64,000 nt of DNA from Burkholderiales bacterium RIFCSPHIGHO2_12_FULL_69_20. Its GTDB lineage: Bacteria; Pseudomonadota; Gammaproteobacteria; Burkholderiales; Burkholderiaceae_C. The translations under genes and the position numbers were made by a program. Positions within the stretch are counted from its first letter, which is position 1, and each line of letters opens with the position of its first letter. Shown piece by piece: positions 47,578 through 56,638 of this stretch. The stretch is taken from assembly GCA_001770815.1 (NCBI GenBank), contig MESD01000019.1, positions 15,973 to 79,972 of the forward strand, given 5' to 3'. Below the pieces are notes generated by a model, which ran no database searches, was not told where the DNA came from, and saw only the letters and a list, made by a program, of their open reading frames with translations.

Positions 47578-48513
47578 TCAGGCGGTGAGCCGCGTCACGC
47601 CGTCGAGCTGGCAGGCATACACCGCGTTGCGCAGCGCCGCGATGGCCTCGTAGCGGGTGAAGCTGCGCCGCCAAGCCAGCACCACGCGGCGCGTGGGCAC
47701 CGGCGGCTCGAACGGGATGTAGACCACGTGGCCCGGGCCGCCGGGGTGATCCCAGGCGCTGACGCTGAGCTGCGGCACCACGGTGATGCCCATGCCCGAG
47801 GCCACCATGTAGCGGATGGTCTCCAGCGACGAGCCTTCGAAGCTCTTGCGGATGCCCTCGGCATCGCTGGCGAAGCGGGCGAACTCGGGGCACACCTCGA
47901 GCACATGGTCGCGAAAACAATGCCCGGTGCCCAGCAGCAGCATGGTCTCCTTCTTCAGCTCCTCGCTGCTGATGCGCTGGCGCTGCGCCAGCGGGTGGCT
48001 GTCGGGCAAGGCCACCATGAACGGCTCGTCGTAGAGCGGCGCCACGGCCAGGCCGGTGTCGGGGAAGGGCTCGGCCATGATGGCGCAGTCGAGCTCGCCG
48101 GTGCGCAGCATGTCCAGCAGCTTGACGGTGAAGTTCTCCTGCAGCATCAGCGGCATCTGCGGTGTCAGCGCGATGACGTTGCGCACCAGCTCGGGCAGCA
48201 GGTAGGGGCCGATGGTGTAGATGATGCCCAGGCGCAGCGGGCCGCTCAGCGGGTCTTTGCCGCGCTTGGCGATCTCCTTGATCGCCGCGGCCTGCTCCAG
48301 CACCGACTGCGCCTGCCGCACGATGGACTCGCCCAGCGGCGTCACGCTGACCTCGCTGGCGCCGCGCTCGAAGAGCTTCACGTCCAGCTCTTCCTCCAGC
48401 TTCTTGATCGCCACGCTCAGCGTGGGCTGCGAGACGAAACACGCCTCGGCGGCGCGGCCGAAGTGCCGTTCACGGGCCACGGCGACGATGTAGCGCAACT
48501 CGGTGAGGGTCAT
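47578..48513 (-). CDS. oxyR: OxyR, peroxide-sensing LysR-type regulator
   Basis: 311-residue LysR-type regulator that activates the peroxide defence genes. The N-terminal helix-turn-helix is MTLTELRYIVAVARERHFGRAAEACFVSQPTLSVAIKKLEEEL. The two redox cysteines are in the proper context: GTGHCFRDH (equivalent to Cys199 of E. coli OxyR) and LEVCPEF (Cys208). In several proteobacteria oxyR neighbours recG; here a protease gene separates them. Catalase or Dps targets are not in the window. Confidence 0.95.
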   Translation of the reverse strand: MTLTELRYIVAVARERHFGRAAEACFVSQPTLSVAIKKLEEELDVKLFERGASEVSVTPLGESIVRQAQSVLEQAAAIKEIAKRGKDPLSGPLRLGIIYTIGPYLLPELVRNVIALTPQMPLMLQENFTVKLLDMLRTGELDCAIMAEPFPDTGLAVAPLYDEPFMVALPDSHPLAQRQRISSEELKKETMLLLGTGHCFRDHVLEVCPEFARFASDAEGIRKSFEGSSLETIRYMVASGMGITVVPQLSVSAWDHPGGPGHVVYIPFEPPVPTRRVVLAWRRSFTRYEAIAALRNAVYACQLDGVTRLTA

Positions 48514-48555
48514 GGGCGGATTATGAGCAGGCGCGTGTGGCGGCCGGACACGCCA

Positions 48556-48588
48556 GAAAAAACGCCCCGGGGCGAACCCCGGGGCGTT
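48556..48588 (-). terminator. Rho-independent terminator after S8 protease gene
   Basis: On the minus strand AACGCCCCGGGG-TTCG-CCCCGGGGCGTT, a 12-bp perfect GC-rich stem with a stable TTCG tetraloop, runs directly into TTTT and CTGG. It lies 25 bases beyond the protease stop codon and about 45 bases upstream of the oxyR start, so oxyR needs its own promoter or read-through. Confidence 0.9.
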
Positions 48589-48612
48589 GGTCGCGCAAGG
48601 TCTGCCGGCCGA

Positions 48613-51600
48613 TCAGTGGTCGATGCGCACGATGGTCGGGTTGGGCATGCCCGCGGCGCCGCCGTAGGCAATCGAGCCCAGGTACTTGGTGCCGGCGGCC
48701 AGGCCGCTGGTGCTGATGCCGATGGCCGCGGTCTGGCCCATGACGGCCGCGGCGGGCGCCGTGACGGTCATGTTGCCGGCATCGGCCGAGCCCAGCACCC
48801 AGCTGTGCAGCGTGAACGGGCTGGATCCGACCACGCCCCAGCCCTGCACCACCACGGTGTAGGTGTCCGCGGCCGGATTGCGCAGGTTCACCTCTTCGGC
48901 CGAGGTGCCACTGCCACTGGCCCCCACCAGCGTGCCGGCGCTGTTGAACACGCACAGGTCGATGTCGGCCCCGGCGCTCACGTCTGCATCGAACAGCGCG
49001 AAGCGCGCGTAGGTCGTGCCGGCGGGCACGCTGACCGGCACCAGCTGGGCGTTCGGCGAGCTCAAGGCGCAGGTGCCGTCGGTCGGATCGTCGGCGACGG
49101 TGTTGGCCGTCAGCACCGCGGGCACCAGGCCACGCGCCGCGGCGGTGAAGGGGCCGTCATAGCCGAAGGTGACGCTGTAGGCGCCACCGACCTGGACCGG
49201 TGCGGCCAGCGCCACCGGCACCACCACGATCGGCAGGCGCACGTTGTGCAGCCCGTCGCTCAGCGTCAGCTGGCCGCCGGTGTAGGCGTTCAGTGCCGCG
49301 GTGGTGCGGGTGATGGTGATCGTGATGTCCTTGGTCTGCCCGGCGGCCAGCACCAGCGGCGCTGGACTCACCGAGACGCTGAAGCCCGCGGCAGCGTACG
49401 ACGCCGCGTAGGTGGCCGGGTTGCCGCCCACGTTGGTGACCCGGCGCTTGACCGTCTGTGAACCCGGCAGGGCGCCGATCGCGATCGACGCCATGTTCAG
49501 GTCGCTGGGGTTGAGCACCGGAATACCCGCCGAGGTGCAGAAAGAACTGGGCAGTTGTGTGCCGCACAGGAAGCCCAGCCAGTCGGCGTAGCCCGAGTCG
49601 AACACCAGCCCCGGGTTCATCGCCTTGTTGGGCTGAACGTGGCCGGCGCCCTGGCGGAAGATCAGCACCGGGTTGTTGCTCGGGGCGGGTGTGCCACCGT
49701 CGAGCACGTCACTGCCGGTGGTCATCAGCGCGGACTTGATCGCCATCGGCGACCAGTTGGGGTAGCGCTGCTTGAACAGCGCGCCCAGGCCGGCCACATG
49801 CGGGCTGGACATCGAGGTGCCGCTGTACAGGTCGAACAGCTTGCCGCCGTTTCCGGGAGGCGCCACGCCGGCCAGGATGTCCTGCCCCGGCGCGATCAGG
49901 TCGGGCTTGAGCAGGTTGCCGCTGGCCGCCAGCGGGCCGCGTGACGAGAAGCTGGCGGTGAACGGCGCCGCTGCCGTCAGCACCACGCTGGCGCGGTTGA
50001 CCGTGGCCGTGGCACCCGCCGTGGCGGCATAGGCCTTGACGGCGGCGCGGTCGGTGTCTCGCAGGTGCACGCTTGGCAGGGCATGCAGGTCGGCGTTGAT
50101 CGAACCGGGCGCGACGTTCACCAGCACCATGCCCAGGCCGCCGGCCTCCTTCACGGCCAGGCTCTTGTTGACGCGGGCGCTGACGCCACGGTCGCACAAC
50201 ACGATCTTGCCGGCCACCACGGCCGGGTCGAGCACCGGCGCGGTGACCGTGCGCAGTACCACCGTCCCGTCGGCGTTGAGGTACTCGTCGCCGGGGCGCA
50301 GGCACAGCGCAACGTCCAGCGGCACCGCGCCGGGCAGGCCCGCCTGGGTCGAATCGATGAAGGGCAGCGGACCGACGCCGGTGAGTGTGGCCATCGAGGC
50401 CCCGCTGTAGGTGGCGGCATTGCCCAGCGTGGCCGATCCGGCGCCATCACGGTTGTGGGTGCCGGCCGCCACCGTGGTCAGCCAGGGGCCGGGGTGGGCC
50501 ACGGTGCCGCTGGTCGGACCACTGTTGCCCGCGGACGCGGCGACGAAGACACCGGCATCGGCGGCGTACAGGAACGCGATCTCGACCGGATCGCGGAAGT
50601 TGGTGCGCGAGCCGCTGATCGAGTAGTTGATGACATCGACGCCGTCGGCCACGGCCTGGTCGATGGCGGCCAGCAGGTCGACGCCCGAGCACGAGCCGGC
50701 GGTGCCCGGCACCGACCAGCAGGCCTTGTAGGCGGCAATGCGCGCGCGCGGCGCGATGCCGTTGGTGCTGCCCAGCACGGCCGCGGGGCCGCTGGTCGCC
50801 ACCTTGGCATTGCCGCCGGCCGTGCTGGCGGTGTGGGTGCCGTGGCCGTTGTGGTCACGCGGCGAATTGAATTCGAACGGCAGGTCGGCATCGATGCCGG
50901 CGTTGCCACCGAAGCCGGCGTTGTAGAAGCGTGCGCCGATCAGCTTCTGGTTGCAGTGGCTGGCAGCAAAGGCTTCACCGGGCTCGCACTTGCCATGCCA
51001 GCCGGGAATCTGCTGGTACGACAGCTTGCCGTCCTTGCTGGCATTGCCATTGGCGCCGGTGCGGTCGGAGAAGCTCGGGTGCTCGGGCCAGACACCGCTG
51101 TCGACGATGCCGATGATGACGCCTTCGCCGGTGGCGCCGGTGCTGTTCCAGAGGCCGCCGGCGCCGCTGAGGCCCAGGAAGTCCGGCGTGGTGGCGGTGT
51201 CGACGCTGCGGAACTCGTCCTTGGTCACGGCCAGCACGCCGGGCAACTGCGCCAGCTTCTGCGCCTGCGCCGGGGTCAGGTCGGCCGCAAAACCGTTGAA
51301 GGCGTAGCCGTAGTTGTAGTGCTTCTTGCCCGCGCCGACACGGGCCAGCGCCGCGCTCTGTCTGGCGGCCAGGTAGGCCATGTAGTTGACGACGGCCGGC
51401 GCCTTCGGATTGATCTTCTTGCCCTTGCCCGGCTTGGTGGCGGCATAACCCTTGATGCCGCCCTGGTAGGCGGTGACCGGCATGTCGGCCATCTGCACGA
51501 TGTAGGCCGAGTTGGTGGGGGCGGCGCGCCCCTTGGCCTGGGCCGCCGTGGGGGCGGCGCCGACCGGCAGCGCGACGGTGCCGAGGCCGATCGCCGATAT

Positions 51601-51645
51601 GAGTAACGCCAGGCTCAATGGCCTGGCCAACTGCTTGATGCGCAT
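48613..51645 (-). CDS. Secreted subtilisin-like (S8) serine protease
   Basis: Exported protease of 1010 residues. ATG at 51645 with AAGGA 7 bases upstream. A signal peptide (PLSLALLISAIGLGTVALPVGA) is followed by an I9-type propeptide (SAYIVQMADMPVTAYQGG to about 150). The catalytic triad is in GIVDSGVWPEHPSF (Asp), HGTHTASTAGG (His) and GTSMSSPHVAGLGAL (Ser), with the oxyanion Asn in AASAGNSGP. A PA insert (KIVLCDRGVSARVNKS) sits between His and Ser, as in plant subtilases and C5a-peptidase-like enzymes. Fn3-like and pre-peptidase-like beta domains form the C-terminus. It lies between recG and oxyR on the same strand and ends in a strong terminator. The substrate is unknown. Confidence 0.93.
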   Translation of the reverse strand: MRIKQLARPLSLALLISAIGLGTVALPVGAAPTAAQAKGRAAPTNSAYIVQMADMPVTAYQGGIKGYAATKPGKGKKINPKAPAVVNYMAYLAARQSAALARVGAGKKHYNYGYAFNGFAADLTPAQAQKLAQLPGVLAVTKDEFRSVDTATTPDFLGLSGAGGLWNSTGATGEGVIIGIVDSGVWPEHPSFSDRTGANGNASKDGKLSYQQIPGWHGKCEPGEAFAASHCNQKLIGARFYNAGFGGNAGIDADLPFEFNSPRDHNGHGTHTASTAGGNAKVATSGPAAVLGSTNGIAPRARIAAYKACWSVPGTAGSCSGVDLLAAIDQAVADGVDVINYSISGSRTNFRDPVEIAFLYAADAGVFVAASAGNSGPTSGTVAHPGPWLTTVAAGTHNRDGAGSATLGNAATYSGASMATLTGVGPLPFIDSTQAGLPGAVPLDVALCLRPGDEYLNADGTVVLRTVTAPVLDPAVVAGKIVLCDRGVSARVNKSLAVKEAGGLGMVLVNVAPGSINADLHALPSVHLRDTDRAAVKAYAATAGATATVNRASVVLTAAAPFTASFSSRGPLAASGNLLKPDLIAPGQDILAGVAPPGNGGKLFDLYSGTSMSSPHVAGLGALFKQRYPNWSPMAIKSALMTTGSDVLDGGTPAPSNNPVLIFRQGAGHVQPNKAMNPGLVFDSGYADWLGFLCGTQLPSSFCTSAGIPVLNPSDLNMASIAIGALPGSQTVKRRVTNVGGNPATYAASYAAAGFSVSVSPAPLVLAAGQTKDITITITRTTAALNAYTGGQLTLSDGLHNVRLPIVVVPVALAAPVQVGGAYSVTFGYDGPFTAAARGLVPAVLTANTVADDPTDGTCALSSPNAQLVPVSVPAGTTYARFALFDADVSAGADIDLCVFNSAGTLVGASGSGTSAEEVNLRNPAADTYTVVVQGWGVVGSSPFTLHSWVLGSADAGNMTVTAPAAAVMGQTAAIGISTSGLAAGTKYLGSIAYGGAAGMPNPTIVRIDH

Positions 51646-51807
51646 GGAAGTTCCTTGGTTGATGTGGGTGGTCATCCACCAGCGACGGCGGCTGCTTGAC
51701 CTCGGCCGACGTGAGGAGCCACTCGACCCTGCGGACAGGCGGCTTGATGACGCATCGGCTCATTAGACAGGTCGGCGCTTTGGTGCGGTACGTCGTGATT
51801 TCCCTGC

Positions 51808-51851
51808 TTTGAGGGGATCGGGAGGGAACCACCCCCTCAAATGAGGGGGTG
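51808..51851. promoter_or_regulatory. Two mutually exclusive hairpins between recG and S8 protease
   Basis: Arm TTTGAGGGG (51808-51816) pairs with CCCCTCAAA (51833-51841) as a 9-bp stem. The overlapping arm CACCCCCTCA (51830-51839) pairs perfectly with TGAGGGGGTG (51842-51851). Both stems share the central arm, so only one can form. It lies just beyond the recG stop and about 165 bases upstream of the protease start. There is no T-tract. It could be the recG terminator with an alternative fold, or a leader control element of the protease gene. Confidence 0.45.
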
Positions 51852-51859
51852 TCGGTTGC

Positions 51860-53986
51860 TCAGGCTTTCAGAAAATCCGCCCGCGTGTCCAGCCAGCGCG
51901 CCACATGCGCGCGCGCTGCGGCCGGGTGGCGCGCCAGCAGCGGCGGTGCGGCATCACGGGCGCGTTGCAGCAGCGGCGCGTCCTCGGCCAGGTCGGCAAA
52001 GCGCAGCAGCGCGTCGCCGCTCTGGCGTGCGCCCATGAACTCGCCCGGCCCGCGGATCTCGAGATCCCGCCGCGCGATCTCGAAGCCGTCGGTGGTCTCG
52101 GCCATCGCGCGCAGCCGGTCCTTGCCCGTGGGCGACAGCGGCCCCTGGTAGAGCAGCACGCAGACGCTGGCCACCGCGCCGCGGCCCACCCGGCCACGCA
52201 ACTGGTGCAGCTGGCTCAGGCCGAAGCGCTCGGCATGCTCGATCACCATCAGGCTGGCATTGGGCACGTCCACGCCCACCTCGATCACCGTGGTGGCCAC
52301 CAGCACCGCCATCTGGCCGCCGGCAAACAGCGCCATCACCGCGGCCTTCTCGGCCGCGGGCAGCCGCCCGTGCAGCAGGCCGACCGCCATGCCCGGCAGC
52401 GCGGCGCTGAGCTGGGCATGGGTCTCGGTGGCGTTCTGCAGATCGATGTGCTCGCTCTCCTCGATCAGCGGGCACACCCAGTACACCTGCCGGCCCTTGG
52501 CCACTTCATCGGCGATGCGCGCGATCACCGCGCTGCGGCGCTCGTCGGCAAACACCTTGGTCAGCACCGGCGTGCGCCCGGGCGGCAGCTCGTCGATGGT
52601 GCTGACGTCCAGGTCGGCGAAGTAGGTCATCGCCAGCGTGCGTGGGATCGGCGTGGCGGTCATCATGAGCAGATGCGGCTCCAGTGACTGCAGCGCCAGC
52701 TTGCGCCGCAGCTCCAGCCGCTGCGCCACGCCGAAGCGGTGCTGCTCGTCGATGATGGCCAGCCCCAGCCGCGCGAAGTGCACGCTGTCCTGGATCACCG
52801 CCTGCGTGCCCACCACCAGCGCGGCCTCGCCCGTGGCCACCTTGTCGACCATCCCCGCACGCGCCTTGCCCTTGCGGCTGCCGGTGAGCCAGGCGATGGA
52901 CTGGCCGCGTGCGGCCAGCAGCGGCTCCAGCCATTGCACCAGCTTGCGAAAATGCTGCTCGGCCAGCAGCTCGGTGGGCGCCATCAGCGCGCATTGCCAG
53001 CCGGCGTCGATGGCCACCGCCGCGGCCAGCGCGGCCACCACCGTCTTGCCCGAGCCCACGTCGCCCTGCAGCAGGCGGTTCATCGGCGTGGCGCCATCGC
53101 TGTCGGCTGCGGCCCCCTCATCTGCTGCTGCCACACGGCCCAGGTCGGCGGCAATCTCCTCGCCCACCCGGCGCTGGGCGGCGGTCAGCTGGAAGGGCAG
53201 CGCGGCCAGCAGCTGCTCGTGCAGGCCGCCGGGCACGGCGCGCAGCCGCGGTGCGCGCAGGCGCTGACGCTCACGTTGAGCGGCCAGTTGCGACAGCTGC
53301 TGAGCCAGCAGCTCCTCGAACTTCAACCGCTGCCAGGCCGGGTGGCTGCGGTCTTCCAGCGCCGCCATCGATTCACCGGCCGGCGGGTGGTGCAGCCGCA
53401 GCAGCGCCTCGCGCAGCGGGGGCAGGCCGGCTGGCACGGTGCCGGGCGGCAGCACCTCGTCCAGCGGCACGCGGGCCAGTGCGGCGGCCACGGCCTTTCG
53501 AAGGTAGGCCTGTGGCAGCTGCGCGCTGGTGGGATAGACCGGCGTCAACGCGCTGGCCAGCGGCGTGTGCTCGTCCACCGCCTTGAAGTGCGGATGCACC
53601 ATCTCGCGGCCGAAGAAGCCGCTGCGCGCCTCGCCGCGCACCCGCACACGGGCGCCCACAGCCAGGGTCTTCTGGTGGCTGGGGTAGAAGTTGAGGAAGC
53701 GCAGCAGCAGCGATTCGCTGGGATCGGTCAGACGCACCAGCAGTTGGCGGCGGCCACGCTGCTCGATGCGCGATTCGGTCACCACGCCCTCGACCTGCAC
53801 CGGCTCGCCGTCGGGCGCGTCGGCGATGGACAGCACGCGGGTCTCGTCCTCGTAGCGCAGCGGCAGGTGCAGCGCCAGGTCGATGTCGCGCGCCAGCCCC
53901 AACTTCTCCATCGCGCGCTGCGGGGCGGATTTCTCCCGCGGGGGCGAGTCGGGCGCGGGCGCAGGAGCGGGCTTGGCCGGGGGCAT
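51860..53986 (-). CDS. recG: ATP-dependent DNA helicase RecG
   Basis: Branch-migration helicase that remodels stalled forks and Holliday junctions. The start at 53986 (MPPAKPAPAPAPDSPPREK) gives 708 residues, the usual size; the longer track ORF is not needed. The N-terminal wedge/OB domain includes LPLRYEDETRV and VRVRGEARSGFFGREMVHPHF. Helicase motifs are LLQGDVGSGKTVVAALAA, AIIDEQHRFGVAQR, MTATPIPRTLAMTYFADLD and HQLRGRVGRGAVAS. A short insert (AAADEGAAADSDGATP) before the Walker A motif is unusual. Divergent to the PBP gene. Confidence 0.95.
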   Translation of the reverse strand: MPPAKPAPAPAPDSPPREKSAPQRAMEKLGLARDIDLALHLPLRYEDETRVLSIADAPDGEPVQVEGVVTESRIEQRGRRQLLVRLTDPSESLLLRFLNFYPSHQKTLAVGARVRVRGEARSGFFGREMVHPHFKAVDEHTPLASALTPVYPTSAQLPQAYLRKAVAAALARVPLDEVLPPGTVPAGLPPLREALLRLHHPPAGESMAALEDRSHPAWQRLKFEELLAQQLSQLAAQRERQRLRAPRLRAVPGGLHEQLLAALPFQLTAAQRRVGEEIAADLGRVAAADEGAAADSDGATPMNRLLQGDVGSGKTVVAALAAAVAIDAGWQCALMAPTELLAEQHFRKLVQWLEPLLAARGQSIAWLTGSRKGKARAGMVDKVATGEAALVVGTQAVIQDSVHFARLGLAIIDEQHRFGVAQRLELRRKLALQSLEPHLLMMTATPIPRTLAMTYFADLDVSTIDELPPGRTPVLTKVFADERRSAVIARIADEVAKGRQVYWVCPLIEESEHIDLQNATETHAQLSAALPGMAVGLLHGRLPAAEKAAVMALFAGGQMAVLVATTVIEVGVDVPNASLMVIEHAERFGLSQLHQLRGRVGRGAVASVCVLLYQGPLSPTGKDRLRAMAETTDGFEIARRDLEIRGPGEFMGARQSGDALLRFADLAEDAPLLQRARDAAPPLLARHPAAARAHVARWLDTRADFLKA

Positions 53987-54134
53987 GGCGGCGATTCTGC
54001 CGCCTGGGTCGGCGGGCCGATGCGGCGCTCGACCGCCTACTCGGTCACACCGCGGGCATCTTGTAACTCGGCGCGGCGCAGCGCTGCCGATAATCGCGCC
54101 CACCTCGCTGACCGGGCCATCGGCCCCGCCCTTC

Positions 54135-56531
54135 ATGCCCCAAGCCGCCGCCCGCCTTGCGCAGCCCCGCCGCCACGTGCTGCGTGGGCTGCTGATCGGC
54201 GGCATCGGCGCGGCGATGCTGGGTGTGGGCTTGCTGGTCGGCTCGGTGGTCTGGTACGGGCCGCAGCTGCCGTCGCTCGATCCCGTCACCACCTACCAGC
54301 CACGCCAGCCGCTGCAGGTGTTCACCGCCGACGGGGTGGAGATCGCGCAGTTCGGTGCCGAGCGCCGCCAGTTCACGCCCATCGACAAGATGCCGCTGCT
54401 GATGCAGCAGGCGGTGCTGGCGGTGGAGGACGCGCGTTTCTACGACCACAGCGGCATCGACCTGAAGGGCCTGGCACGCGCGGTGCTGGCGCAGTTCACC
54501 GGCGGGCTGCGGCAGGGGGCGTCCACCATCACCCAGCAGGTGGCGCGCACCTTCTTCCTGTCGCAGCGCTTCACGCCCGAGCGCAAGATCAAGGAGGCGC
54601 TGCTGGCGCTGGAGATCGAGCGGCGCCTGAGCAAGCCGCAGATCCTCGAGCTGTACATGAACCAGATCTACCTGGGTGCACGCAGCTACGGTTTTGCCGC
54701 CGCGGCCGATGCCTACTTCGGCAAGCCGCTGGCCCAGCTGTCGATCGCCGAGGCAGCCATGCTGGCCGGCCTGCCGCAGAACCCGCACTACGCCAATCCG
54801 CAGACCAACCTGGAGCGGGCCACCCAGCGCCAGCGCATCGTGCTGGCACGCATGGTGGCCACCGGTGTGATCACGCCCGAGCAGCAGGCGGCGGCGCGTG
54901 CCGAGGTGCTCAAGCTGCGCACCCCCAGCCAGCAGCCGCTGCATGCCGAATACGTGGCCGAGATGGCGCGCCGCGTGGTGTTCGACCGCTTCGGCGCCAA
55001 CGCCTATTCGCAGGGCCTGCGGGTGATCACCTCGCTGCGCTCGGCCGACCAGCACGCCGCCTGGGACGCGGTGCGCCGCGCGGTGCTGGGCTACGACGCA
55101 CGCCAGCGCTGGCGCGGCCCCGAGGGCCAGGAGTCGCTGCCGCCCGAAGGCCGCCCCGAGCTGGAGGCCGCCGCAGCGCTGGCGCTCAAGGACTACCGCG
55201 ACGACGAAGACCTGCGCGTGGCCATCGTGCTGCGCGCCGTGCCGAAAGCGCTGCTGGCACAACTGGCCAGCGGTGAACAGGTCACGGTGTCCGCCGACGG
55301 CCTGCGGCTGGGCCAGGCGGGTCTGGCACGCAGGGCCAGTGCCGAACTGGCGATCCGGCCGGGCTCGGTGGTGCGGCTGGTGCAGGTGGCGGCCAAGCCG
55401 GGCAGCAGCGCGCCCGGTGGCTGGCAGCTGACGCAATGGCCCGAGGTGCAGGCCGGCCTGGTGTCGCTGGACCCGGTGACCGGCCGGGTGCGTGCGCTGG
55501 TGGGCGGCTTCGACTTCACGCGGCAACCGTTCAACCATGTCACGCAGGCACGGCGCCAGCCGGGCTCGGCGTACAAGCCCTTCCTGTATTCGGCGGCGCT
55601 GGAGGCCGGCGTGATGCCGGCCACGCTGGTCAACGACGCGCCGTTCGTGGCCGGCAATGGCTGGTCGCCGCAGAACAGCGATGGCAGTTTCGACGGCCCG
55701 ATCACGCTGCGCCAGGCGCTGGCGCGCTCGAAGAACCTGGTCAGCATCCGCGTGCTGCAGCAGCTGGGCATGGCGGCGGCGCGCAGCTGGGGCCAGCGCT
55801 TCGGTTTTGCCGCCGCCGACCTGCCCGACAACCTGACGCTGGCGCTGGGCGCCGGCAGCACCACGCCGATGCGCCTGGCGCAGGCCTACGGCGTGCTGGC
55901 CAACGGCGGCTGGGCGGTGACGCCGGTGGTCATCGAGCGCATCACCGATGCCCAGGGCAAGCTGCTGTTCGAGGCGCCGCGCCCGCTGCCGCTGGAAGGC
56001 ACCGACCGCGTGGTGCCGGCGCGCAACGTCTTCGTCACCAACAGCCTGCTCAACGACGTCACGCGCCACGGCACCGCGGCACGCGCGCAGGCGCAGTTGG
56101 GCCGCAGCGATCTGTACGGCAAGACCGGCACCACCAACGAGGCGGTGGATGCCTGGTTCGCCGGCTTCCAGGCCGGCGCCGGCAATGGCCTGGTGGCGGT
56201 GGTGTGGATGGGCCACGACGAGCCGCAGAGCCTGGGCACGCGTGAATCGGGCGGCGGCCTGGCGCTGCCGGTGTGGATCGACTACATGGCCCAGGCGCTG
56301 AAAGGCCTGCCGGTGGCGCCGCGCCCCGAGCCCCCGGACGGCCTGGCCTGGCGCGACGACGACTGGGTCTATGCCGAATTCGCCGACGGTGGCGCGGTGG
56401 CCGGCATCGGGCTGGACGACGAGCCGCTGGCAGCCGCTGAGGCGGCATCGGCGGCGGCGGCGTCGGCGGCGATCGAGGGCAGCGGCGCCGCATCGGCCGC
56501 ACCGCTGCCGGCCTCTGCCGGGTCGCGCTGA
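54135..56531 (+). CDS. mrcA: Class A penicillin-binding protein (PBP1a type)
   Basis: Bifunctional peptidoglycan synthase of 798 residues anchored by one N-terminal membrane helix (LRGLLIGGIGAAMLGVGLLVGSVVWY). The glycosyltransferase domain shows EDARFYDHSGID, GASTITQQVART and RRLSKPQILELYMNQIYLG. The transpeptidase domain shows PGSAYKPFLYS (SxxK), RSKNLVSI (SxN-like) and YGKTGTTNEAVDAWFAG (KTG). The start at 54135 (MPQAAARLAQPRRHVLRG) places the membrane helix correctly; the ORF-track start runs through the recG promoter region. The C-terminus ends in an Ala-rich tail. Confidence 0.93.
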   Translation: MPQAAARLAQPRRHVLRGLLIGGIGAAMLGVGLLVGSVVWYGPQLPSLDPVTTYQPRQPLQVFTADGVEIAQFGAERRQFTPIDKMPLLMQQAVLAVEDARFYDHSGIDLKGLARAVLAQFTGGLRQGASTITQQVARTFFLSQRFTPERKIKEALLALEIERRLSKPQILELYMNQIYLGARSYGFAAAADAYFGKPLAQLSIAEAAMLAGLPQNPHYANPQTNLERATQRQRIVLARMVATGVITPEQQAAARAEVLKLRTPSQQPLHAEYVAEMARRVVFDRFGANAYSQGLRVITSLRSADQHAAWDAVRRAVLGYDARQRWRGPEGQESLPPEGRPELEAAAALALKDYRDDEDLRVAIVLRAVPKALLAQLASGEQVTVSADGLRLGQAGLARRASAELAIRPGSVVRLVQVAAKPGSSAPGGWQLTQWPEVQAGLVSLDPVTGRVRALVGGFDFTRQPFNHVTQARRQPGSAYKPFLYSAALEAGVMPATLVNDAPFVAGNGWSPQNSDGSFDGPITLRQALARSKNLVSIRVLQQLGMAAARSWGQRFGFAAADLPDNLTLALGAGSTTPMRLAQAYGVLANGGWAVTPVVIERITDAQGKLLFEAPRPLPLEGTDRVVPARNVFVTNSLLNDVTRHGTAARAQAQLGRSDLYGKTGTTNEAVDAWFAGFQAGAGNGLVAVVWMGHDEPQSLGTRESGGGLALPVWIDYMAQALKGLPVAPRPEPPDGLAWRDDDWVYAEFADGGAVAGIGLDDEPLAAAEAASAAAASAAIEGSGAASAAPLPASAGSR

Positions 56532-56638
56532 CCTGATCTGCGCTGACCCTGCCCATGCGCACCCCGCCCGCTCGCCCGCCGCCCGCCCGGGGCTGCGGCG
56601 AGAATGCGGCAACCCTCCACCCGCCTGCAACCACCGCC

